A DNA stretch of 64,000 nucleotides from VRUE01 sp963717375 (GTDB lineage Bacteria > Actinomycetota > Thermoleophilia > Solirubrobacterales > 70-9), in contig OY970329.1 in NCBI GenBank assembly GCA_963717375.1, positions 558,001 through 622,000 of the forward strand. The letters run 5' to 3'. The position numbers and the translations under genes were made by a program. Under the pieces are notes generated by a model. It saw only the letters and a program-made list of their open reading frames with translations. It was not told the DNA's origin and ran no database searches. Shown piece after piece: positions 16,139-22,461 of the stretch. Every line of letters begins with the position of its first letter. Within the stretch, counting starts at the first letter, position 1.

Positions 16139-17094
16139 GCCGCGCCCTCGAGCGTCCGCTCGCGTTTGGCGACTTCGGCCTCCTCGCCCTCGGTCAGGCG
16201 GAAGAAGAGGTCCTCGAGCGACGCCTGCCGCGAGCTCAGCTCCAAAATCAACGCCCCGGACTCGGTCAGGGCCACGGACAGCGCCGCTATCGCGCCCTCT
16301 CCCTCGGCGCTGAAGCTCAGGCCGGCCGCGGGCGCGGCCTGCACGTCGCCGATCCCGGCCTGGGCCTCGGCGACGGCGCGAGCGCGCTCGTCGTCAGTGG
16401 TGCGCAGCAGGTAGCCGCCGCCGGCCTGGCGTCGCAACTCCTCCAGCGAGCCCTGGTAGGCGACCCTGCCTTCGCGCACGATCGCGACCCGGTTGCAGAG
16501 TTCTTCGACCTCGGTCAGCAGGTGGCTGGAGAGCAGGACCGTCATCCCCTGGCCGGAGAGGTTGCGGATCAAGTCGCGCATGTCGCGCATCCCGCCCGGA
16601 TCGAGCCCGGTCGCGGGCTCGTCGAGCAGCAGCAGCCGCGGCTCGCGCAGCAGCGCCGCGGCGATGCCGAGGCGCTGGCGCATCCCGTGCGAGTAGGTCC
16701 CCACCTTGTCCTTGGCGCGGTGGCTGAGCCCGACGATCTCCAGCGCCTCCTCGATCCTGCTCTTGGCGCCGTCGCCGTCGAGCGCGGCGAGCAGGTCGAG
16801 GTTGGCGCGGCCGTTCAGATAGGGGTAGAAGGTCGGCGCTTCGACGAAGCCGGCGACCCCTCGCAGCGCCTTGACGCTGGCCTGAGGATCGCTCCCGAAC
16901 AGCCGCACGCTGCCGGCGCTCGGCGCGATCAGGCCCAGCATCATCCGCAGCGAGGTCGTCTTGCCGGCACCGTTGGGCCCGAGGTAGCCGAAGACGTCGC
17001 CGGCCTCGACCGTCAGGTCGACGTCATCGACGGCGACCAACTCGCCGTAGCGCTTGCAGAGACCGCGGACCTCGACCGGCGCCGGCTCGGCCAC
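16135..17094 (-). CDS. ABC transporter ATP-binding protein
   Basis: A 319-residue ATPase for the adjacent ABC-2 permease. Walker A GPNGAGKTTS near residue 38, Q-loop region GFVEAPTFYPYLNG (Q replaced by E as often seen in this subgroup), signature YSHGMRQRLGIAAALL, Walker B LLLLDEPATGLD, and the switch histidine in LLSSHLLTEVE. The C-terminal 90 residues are the variable domain common to bacitracin/lantibiotic-type exporters. It starts 2 nt after the stop of the LolA-like gene and overlaps the permease start, so all are one operon. Confidence 0.93.
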   Translation of the reverse strand: MAEPAPVEVRGLCKRYGELVAVDDVDLTVEAGDVFGYLGPNGAGKTTSLRMMLGLIAPSAGSVRLFGSDPQASVKALRGVAGFVEAPTFYPYLNGRANLDLLAALDGDGAKSRIEEALEIVGLSHRAKDKVGTYSHGMRQRLGIAAALLREPRLLLLDEPATGLDPGGMRDMRDLIRNLSGQGMTVLLSSHLLTEVEELCNRVAIVREGRVAYQGSLEELRRQAGGGYLLRTTDDERARAVAEAQAGIGDVQAAPAAGLSFSAEGEGAIAALSVALTESGALILELSSRQASLEDLFFRLTEGEEAEVAKRERTLEGAA

Positions 17095-17096
17095 TG

Positions 17097-18287
17097 TCAG
17101 AGCGCCCTCGCCGCGGCCTCGGCAGCGGCTGGGGGAACCGAGCCGATCACGACGTAGTCGACGCCGCCGCGGCTGAACCGCAGCACGGTTCCAAGCGCGG
17201 TGTCGAGCTCTTCCCCCTGGGCGCCGTTGATCGAAACCTTCGGCAGGCTCAAGCCACCTTCGTCGCTCGAGCTCGTTTCCCCGCCCGGTTCGCTTGCCGA
17301 CTCGAGCACGGCGATGCCGCCCAGCCCCTTGCCGTAGGTGGCGAGGGCGGCGGTCTTGCCGTCGATTTCGATGCTGCGGACTTCGGCCCGCGGCAGGCCG
17401 GCGAGGGAGTCCGGTGCGACCAACTGGAAGTCGAGGCCCTTCTGGACCGCGTCGGCACCCGTCTTCGAGTTTGGCTGGGGATGCTCACTGCCGGCTTCTC
17501 CACCGGGGTTGAGATTGACGACCTTCGCCCCGGCCGGAGGCGAGATTTCGAAGGTGGAGGCCGGGACCGCTTCGTAGGAGACGTCGGTCGCCTGCAGCTG
17601 CAGGACCGGCGAGCTGCTGGCGCTCGAGTAGATCGCAGCGCGCAGCGGCGTGCCGTGGTCGGCGTCCCAGGCAACCTCGGCGCCACCGAGCAGGCCGCCG
17701 TCGTGCTTCGGCGTGACACGCAGGGTGTAGGTCGGCTGGCCGGCGACGTCGGATGGGGTCGCCCCGCTCAGTTCAGCGTGGTCTTCGACTTCGCCGATCT
17801 TCGCTTCGATCTGGCCCAGCGCCGGCACGCCGTGCTCTTGCGAGCCGGAGTCCTTGCCGTCTTCTTCGGGCAGAGTGCCCTCGTAGACGGTTTCCGAGCC
17901 ACCGTCATAGATCTGAAAATGGTTTTCGGAGACCAACACCTGGGTGTCGCCACCGCCGCCTGTTTCGGACTGCAGCTCGAGCCGCAGCTTGCCGCCGCCG
18001 TCCGGTGAGGCCCAGAGGCGCCCGCTGGCGCCGCCCAGCAGCGGGTCCGTGCCCTGGATGCTGGAGGCGTCGACGAGGTGGTTGGTGAACTCGATCCGGG
18101 CGCTGATGCCGGGAACGGCCGGGGCGCTGAGCGCGTCGTGGACGGCGTTCGCCAGGGGCTTTGGCTGCGGCTTTGGGCCACCGCCCGTCATCGCCATCGC
18201 GGCCGCGGTGACCCCGATCGCCGCGGCGGCGGTGATGGCGCAGATGGCGAGCAGTCGGCGGGTTGAGATGCGACGAAGAGCGGACAC
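17097..18287 (-). CDS. LolA/DUF2092-like secreted or membrane-anchored protein
   Basis: A 396-residue protein, first of the operon. The GTG start is set by AAAGGAGG four bases upstream; the open frame continues far upstream but overlaps the divergent gene. Residues 10-40 are a signal anchor (LLAICAITAAAAIGVTAAAMAM). The body is beta-rich, with a LolA/RseB-like pattern of paired strands: SGRLWASPDGGGKLRLEL, HFQIYDGGSETVYEG, TYTLRVTPKHDGG. A second domain (about 290-396) repeats this style and ends in VLRFSRGGVDYVVIG. Such proteins bind lipoprotein or act as negative regulators of envelope stress signalling, and placement before an ABC exporter and a two-component pair suits that. Exact role not shown. 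Confidence 0.75.
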   Translation of the reverse strand: MSALRRISTRRLLAICAITAAAAIGVTAAAMAMTGGGPKPQPKPLANAVHDALSAPAVPGISARIEFTNHLVDASSIQGTDPLLGGASGRLWASPDGGGKLRLELQSETGGGGDTQVLVSENHFQIYDGGSETVYEGTLPEEDGKDSGSQEHGVPALGQIEAKIGEVEDHAELSGATPSDVAGQPTYTLRVTPKHDGGLLGGAEVAWDADHGTPLRAAIYSSASSSPVLQLQATDVSYEAVPASTFEISPPAGAKVVNLNPGGEAGSEHPQPNSKTGADAVQKGLDFQLVAPDSLAGLPRAEVRSIEIDGKTAALATYGKGLGGIAVLESASEPGGETSSSDEGGLSLPKVSINGAQGEELDTALGTVLRFSRGGVDYVVIGSVPPAAAEAAARAL

Positions 18288-18335
18288 GAGGCCTCCTTTG
18301 GGGAAAGCGGATCGAAGCCAGGCTAGGCCGCCATC

Positions 18336-18350
18336 CTGAAATAACTCTGA
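18336..18350 (-). promoter_or_regulatory. 11-bp-spaced TCAG direct repeat upstream of the LolA-ABC-TCS operon
   Basis: On the minus strand TCAGAGTTATTTCAGG has TCAG twice with an 11-bp period. OmpR-family regulators usually bind tandem repeats with this spacing, and the operon contains such a regulator. It lies about 50 nt upstream of the GTG start of the first gene, a place for promoter control. Inference only. Confidence 0.4.
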
Positions 18351-18416
18351 CACTTCGCATTGCTCGGCCGGCCGCGCTCTCACCTCCCTTTCAGGTCCCG
18401 GCGCAACGCTTCCCCG

Positions 18417-19571
18417 ATGCCCTCCGCTCGATCCGAGCGTCGCCAGTCGCTTACGTTCTGGCGCCGGGCGCGCAGGATCCTCCTGCTCGCGGCGATCGCC
18501 TGCCTGATCCCAGCCGGCATCTCCTACGTGCGGGCGATGGGCGAAAAGCACAACGTCAGCCTCGGCGTTCGCAGCGTCGAGTGGCTGCGCCAGAACGGCG
18601 GCAACTCGCTCGTCTCCCAGATCGAGAACTGGTACTACACGCTGACCGCGCCCGCCAAGGGCGGGCCGCCCCTGCGCACCCTGCCCCAGGTCGGAGTGGC
18701 GTCGGCGGGCGAAGGACCGGGTCCGCAGACCAGCCACTACCGGCCCCCGAAGGTGAAGCCGCTGATCCGGCCGGCGCTGCCCGGCGAGGGAGTCTGGAAG
18801 AAGGCGGCTTCGCACGCCGGGTCCCGTCCCCCGGTCCTGCTGACGACCTTCCGCAGCGACCCCGAATACCCCAAGTTCGTCGCCGGCGTCGCTTGGATTG
18901 ACTCCTCGCGGACCCGGCTGGCTTACGTCCCCGGCCTGGCCGAGCCGCCGGCGCCGCTGGCCCATCGTGGCCCGGCCGAGGTGCCGGGACCCCAGCGCAA
19001 GCGCGTCGTCGCCACCTTCAACGGAGGCTTCCCACTTGAAACCTCGAACGCCGGCCTGATCTACCGCGGCAAGGTCAAGGAAGCGATGGTCAACGGGATC
19101 GCGACCGTCGTCGAGTATCGCGACGGACGGGTCGACGTCGTCTCCTGGCATCAGGGCCCGGGAGCGCCGGCGGACGTCTGGTTCGCGAAGCAGAACCTGC
19201 CGCCGATCGTCGAGGGCGGCCGGCTCAACCCAAAGCTGAGCGACGGCCCCGAATGGGGCGAGACGGTCAACAACGCGGTCCGCGTCTGGCGCTCCGGGCT
19301 CGGCGTCGACAGCCGCGGCAACCTGCTTTACGCCGCCGCCGACTTCCAAACGGTCGAATCGCTGGCGAAGATCCTTCAGCGGGCCGGCGCCGTCCGTGCG
19401 CTCGAGCTCGACATCAACGAAGACTGGACCAGCTTCATCAGCTACCGCCACCCCGGCGCCGGCGAACCGAGCAACCTGCTGCCGGAAATGCTGCGGCCTC
19501 CAGAACGCTATTTGACCCCCGACGAACGCGACTTCTTCGCCGTCTACCTGCGCCCCGGGGAACGCTGGTGA
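18417..19571 (+). CDS. Phosphodiester glycosidase (NAGPA-like) family protein
   Basis: A 384-residue protein with one N-terminal membrane anchor (RRILLLAAIACLIPAGISYV) and an extracytoplasmic part. The C-terminal 230 residues match the NAGPA/DUF2233 family: AGVAWIDSSRTRLAYVPG, the hallmark VVATFNGGFPLETSNAGLIYRG, here seen in halves ATFNGGF and GLIYRG, then RVWRSGLGVDSRGNLLYAA and ALELDINEDWTSF. Family enzymes cleave GlcNAc-phosphodiester or related sugars in exopolysaccharide or glycoconjugates. The ATG at 18417 starts the basic anchor; a frame to 18360 exists but adds an unlikely stretch. Its stop overlaps the next gene (GTGA), so it heads a three-gene coupled operon with DedA. Confidence 0.85.
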   Translation: MPSARSERRQSLTFWRRARRILLLAAIACLIPAGISYVRAMGEKHNVSLGVRSVEWLRQNGGNSLVSQIENWYYTLTAPAKGGPPLRTLPQVGVASAGEGPGPQTSHYRPPKVKPLIRPALPGEGVWKKAASHAGSRPPVLLTTFRSDPEYPKFVAGVAWIDSSRTRLAYVPGLAEPPAPLAHRGPAEVPGPQRKRVVATFNGGFPLETSNAGLIYRGKVKEAMVNGIATVVEYRDGRVDVVSWHQGPGAPADVWFAKQNLPPIVEGGRLNPKLSDGPEWGETVNNAVRVWRSGLGVDSRGNLLYAAADFQTVESLAKILQRAGAVRALELDINEDWTSFISYRHPGAGEPSNLLPEMLRPPERYLTPDERDFFAVYLRPGERW

Positions 19572-19819
19572 GGTTGCCGCGCGAAATCTCGCCGGGCGCC
19601 GCGGCACGGCGGACCCTGCTGGCCGACGTCCTGATCGCGTTCGGCATCGCTCTCCTCGTCTTTCTGCTGGCGGCGGGGATCGGCATCGTCGCCTTTGTCG
19701 CCCTACCGACGCTCTTGGTCCTACTTGCCTGGATCGCCACCGAAGCCGCGGTCAGGCGCGTGCGGCGGCGGCACTCATCTGCCTTTAAGGCCGGGACGCG
19801 AGAGTCCCGCGCTCCGTGA
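19568..19819 (+). CDS. Small two-helix membrane protein
   Basis: An 83-residue protein starting at a GTG that overlaps the previous stop. Residues 19-60 form one or two hydrophobic segments (LIAFGIALLVFLLAAGIGIVAFVALPTLLVLL seen as a continuous apolar run), then a basic tail RRVRRRH. Topology suggests a hairpin or one long helix with a cytosolic positive end. Its stop overlaps the start of the DedA gene (GTGA again). No known domain. The double coupling implies it is made in step with the glycosidase and DedA proteins and may be an accessory subunit. Confidence 0.65.
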   Translation: MRLPREISPGAAARRTLLADVLIAFGIALLVFLLAAGIGIVAFVALPTLLVLLAWIATEAAVRRVRRRHSSAFKAGTRESRAP

Positions 19820-20466
19820 ACCTGCTCCTGCTCGCCAGCGTCACCGACAAGGTGGTCGAACCGATCGTCGACCTCGCCACCGAATTCATCGGCTCGGCCG
19901 GTGTCGTCGCCGTCTTCCTGCTGATGGCGCTGGAGTCGGCCTGCATCCCGATTCCCAGCGAGGCGATCATGCTCTTCGCCGGCTTCAGCGTCGCCGAAGG
20001 CGAACTGACGATGTTCGGGATCGTCACCGCGGGCGTGCTCGGCAACCTGGTCGGGTCGTGGATCGCCTACGCGGTCGGCTACTACGGCCGCTTGGACCTG
20101 TTGGAAAAGAACAAGCTGATCCACATCAGCCCAAAGCACCTCAAGTGGGCCGACGACTGGTTCGAGCGCTACGGCTCAGCGACCGTCTTCTTCTCACGGA
20201 TGCTGCCGATCGTCCGCACCTTCATCTCGCTTCCCGCCGGCGTGGCGAAGATGCCGTTCTGGCGTTTCACTGCCTACACCCTGGCCGGCTGCGTCCCCTG
20301 GGTGCTGATGCTGGCCCTAATCGGCCAAAGCGTCGGCGATAACTGGGAGGACTGGCGCCACAAGCTCGGCTACCTCGACTACGTGGTGCTGGCGGCGATC
20401 GTTGGCGGGGTCATCTACCTGATGGTGAAGCGGCGGCGGGGCGGCGAGCCGCTCGAGGCGGACTGA
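19816..20466 (+). CDS. DedA family membrane protein (SNARE-associated/VTT domain)
   Basis: A 216-residue multipass protein of the DedA group, half-transporters linked to undecaprenyl-phosphate or phospholipid recycling. Seen: FLLMALESACIPIPSEAIMLFAGF, where E-x-x-x-P-x-P-x-E is the family motif, then GNLVGSWIAYAVGYYGR, WFERYGSATVFFSRMLPIVRTFISLPAG with the conserved R-x-x-P-x-x-R (RMLPIVR), and FTAYTLAGCVPWVLML. Strings were checked in shorter pieces. Acidic and arginine residues of known DedA proteins are in place. It is the last gene of the coupled operon with the NAGPA-like protein, so an envelope glycan role for the set is reasonable. Confidence 0.9.
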   Translation: MNLLLLASVTDKVVEPIVDLATEFIGSAGVVAVFLLMALESACIPIPSEAIMLFAGFSVAEGELTMFGIVTAGVLGNLVGSWIAYAVGYYGRLDLLEKNKLIHISPKHLKWADDWFERYGSATVFFSRMLPIVRTFISLPAGVAKMPFWRFTAYTLAGCVPWVLMLALIGQSVGDNWEDWRHKLGYLDYVVLAAIVGGVIYLMVKRRRGGEPLEAD

Positions 20467-20613
20467 GCCCTGGGCCCGGGCTCGCAGGGGCGGCGCAGGG
20501 TCCTCACCATTGCCGGTGTCCTCCTGGTCGCGATCGGGATCCTTGTCAGCGCCGGCTGGCCGTTCGTGATCGCCGGCCTGATCCTGCTGGTGATGGCGGC
20601 GCGCTCGCACTAG
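20467..20613 (+). other. In-frame open stretch after the DedA stop encoding a hydrophobic peptide
   Basis: The DedA frame continues open for 48 codons after its TGA. From codon 12 on the sequence is strongly hydrophobic (VLTIAGVLLVAIGILVSAG, then PFVIAGLILLVMAARSH). There is no ATG, GTG or TTG start; the only near candidate is a CTG at 20470. It could be a CTG-started small membrane peptide, stop readthrough, or an old C-terminal extension cut by the stop. Low support. Confidence 0.3.
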
Positions 20614-20798
20614 GAAACTGCGCGCCCGATCGAGCGATGGAGAATCGCCAGGATCGCGACCGGGCCAATCCACCAGGCCGGGACTCCGACAGCGGCGACC
20701 AGGGCGATCGCCCCCAACGTCACCACCACCCCCAGTGCGACCCGCCAGTCCTCGCCGACGACAAACTCCCAAACGCCGGCGCCGGCACGGCCGATCAC
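20610..20798 (-). CDS. Small membrane protein coupled to COG4280 gene
   Basis: A 62-residue protein with two predicted helices (ALGVVVTLGAIALVAAVGV and WIGPVAILAIL) and a short basic end. I chose the GTG at 20798 because it overlaps the stop of the upstream gene as GTGA; an ATG at 20861 would overlap that gene by 67 bases and add an unlikely polar stretch. No known family. Coupling suggests it works with the COG4280 membrane protein. Confidence 0.6.
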   Translation of the reverse strand: MIGRAGAGVWEFVVGEDWRVALGVVVTLGAIALVAAVGVPAWWIGPVAILAILHRSIGRAVS

Positions 20799-21544
20799 CG
20801 GCTCGCCCCAACCGTGACCGGCAACCTGCCGGCGCTGCGCAACTGGCGGACCATCAGCCATGAAGCAGCGGCAATGACCGCGACGAGCACCGGCAAGGAT
20901 GCGTCGCCCCCCGGCCAGGAGGCCCCGGCACCCTCGGCCCCCCAGAAGACGCCGAAGGTGGTGAGCAGTACGCCGACGGCGAACTTCATTGAGTTCTCCG
21001 GCACCCGGGCCAGGGGCGCTCGGGCCAACACGCCGGCCGCTATCACCGCGAGGACGGCCAATACGGCGGCAAGCGCGGCCAGGGGCACGTCGTCTTGGTT
21101 GGCGCCGAAGGTCAAGACGATGAACGCGACCTCCAAGCCCTCGAGCAGGACCGCTTTGAAGGAGATCGCGAACGCGTAGGAGTCGATGCCCTCACTCAAA
21201 GCCACTCGTTCAGCGGCCGCCGCTTCCTCCTCGAAGGTGGCGATCTCATCATGGAGCGCCTTCGCTCCCCCCGCCCGCAAGATCGCCTTTCGCAGCCACT
21301 GCAGGCCGAAGACCAAGAGCAGACCTCCGACGACGAGGCGCAGCACCTCAATCGGAAGAACGGTAAGCGCCGGTCCCAGGGCGGCGACCAGGACAGCGAG
21401 GACGACCGCCGCGACGCCAACCCCGAGAAGGGCCGAGGACCACTTGCGAGTGCTGCCAACCGCCAGGACGATCGTGAACGCCTCCACTGCCTCAACCGCG
21501 CAGGCGAGAAATACCGAGATGGCAAGGCTGAGCTGCGGGCTCAT
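20795..21544 (-). CDS. COG4280-type predicted membrane protein
   Basis: A 249-residue protein with about six or seven helices. It shows two related acidic motifs, VEAVEAFTIVLAVGSTRK near residue 16 and LEGLEVAFIVLTFGAN near 135, in the style of an inverted repeat. This E-x-x-E-x-F-x-I-V-L pattern is typical of COG4280 and recalls GDT1/UPF0016 cation antiporters, whose acidic motifs bind metal ions. A cation or metal transport role is thus plausible but unproven. A cytosolic helix (HDEIATFEEEAAAAERVAL) separates the halves. It lies 15 nt after the COG4705 gene stop and is followed by a coupled small membrane protein. Confidence 0.65.
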   Translation of the reverse strand: MSPQLSLAISVFLACAVEAVEAFTIVLAVGSTRKWSSALLGVGVAAVVLAVLVAALGPALTVLPIEVLRLVVGGLLLVFGLQWLRKAILRAGGAKALHDEIATFEEEAAAAERVALSEGIDSYAFAISFKAVLLEGLEVAFIVLTFGANQDDVPLAALAAVLAVLAVIAAGVLARAPLARVPENSMKFAVGVLLTTFGVFWGAEGAGASWPGGDASLPVLVAVIAAASWLMVRQLRSAGRLPVTVGASR

Positions 21545-21559
21545 GGCCTCACCCAGGGG

Positions 21560-22414
21560 TCAAGCCGGCTCGCGCGCCTCGTCGCCGGGGCTGGGTGGTG
21601 CGATGCCGGCCGTCGAGGTGTCGCTGCGCTCGCCCTCTCTTCTCTGGTCCTCCGGCAGATCGATTTCAGTCGAGGTCAGGAAGGCGACGAACATCGCGAT
21701 CATCGCCGCCAGCACGAAGCTGACCAGGCCGGTGCCGAGCCCGAGTCCTCCGCGGGCCGAGGAGACGCCCAGCCAATCGGCGAAGGAAGCGCCGAGCGGA
21801 CGAGTGACCACATAAGCGAACCAGAAGGCGAGGATCGAGTTCATCCCGTAGCGGAAGTAACCGATCGCCGGGATCGCGATGATCGCCGCGAACATCAGGC
21901 CGGAGCCGAAGAAGCCGAGTCCGAAGGTGACCGCGGTGAGGTCGCCTGCGGCGGTGCCGAGGGCGAAGGTCGCCAGCACCGCGGCCCAGTAGAAGACCTC
22001 GCGCCGCTCGGTGGTGATGCTGTGAATCGAGAGCGTGCCCTCGACGCGATACCAAGTGCGGAACACGACGAAGAGGACGAGTGCGTAGAAGACCGTCGAG
22101 ACGACGTAGGGAATGCCGAGCCCGACGTGGAGGACGTCGGCGCACATCGTGCCGAAGACGCCGACCATCGCCACCGCGAGCCAGTAGCGCCAGGGGACGT
22201 AGCGGTCGCTCGAGAACTGCAAGAAGAGCGCAGCGAGGAAGGCGATGCCGCCAAGCACAACCGCGATCTCCGGCACCAGGCCATGGACGAGGAAGTCCGA
22301 CGTCGACTCCCCCATCCCGGTCGTCAACGCCTTGACGACCCAGAAGATCGCCGTGACTTCTGGCACCTTGGAGAACCCCTGCTGGGTCCGCGGGTTGAGG
22401 AGTCGTTCGATCAC
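21560..22414 (-). CDS. COG4705 membrane protein
   Basis: A 284-residue protein with about nine helices, paralogous to 10949-12196 along its whole membrane part: FSKVPEVTAIFWVVKAL, TGMGESTSDFLV, and FWFAYVVTRPLGASFADWLG align with the same motifs there. It lacks the soluble C-terminal domain of that protein and ends in a short charged tail. Start is GTG. A box CTCTCATCTGGCC with TTAACC lies 27 nt upstream, nearly the same sequence and position as at the other copy. It leads a cluster with the COG4280 protein and the small coupled membrane protein. Function unknown; family is known only as predicted membrane proteins. Confidence 0.8.
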   Translation of the reverse strand: MIERLLNPRTQQGFSKVPEVTAIFWVVKALTTGMGESTSDFLVHGLVPEIAVVLGGIAFLAALFLQFSSDRYVPWRYWLAVAMVGVFGTMCADVLHVGLGIPYVVSTVFYALVLFVVFRTWYRVEGTLSIHSITTERREVFYWAAVLATFALGTAAGDLTAVTFGLGFFGSGLMFAAIIAIPAIGYFRYGMNSILAFWFAYVVTRPLGASFADWLGVSSARGGLGLGTGLVSFVLAAMIAMFVAFLTSTEIDLPEDQRREGERSDTSTAGIAPPSPGDEAREPA

Positions 22415-22440
22415 CGCTGGCGGCGATGATCAACGCCAAT

Positions 22441-22460
22441 GGTTAAGGCCAGATGAGAGC
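22441..22460 (-). promoter_or_regulatory. TCTCATCTGGC box upstream of second COG4705 gene
   Basis: On the minus strand GCTCTCATCTGGCCTTAACC, just after the stop of the ABC permease and 27 nt before the GTG of the COG4705 gene. It shares TCTCATCTGGC with the sites at 27179-27200 and 29293-29332. Confidence 0.5.
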
Positions 22461-22461
22461 G

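Noticed and set aside
17097..19607. Extension of the LolA-like gene far upstream of 18287
   Set aside because: It would overlap the divergent glycosidase gene, whereas GTG 18287 has an excellent ribosome site.
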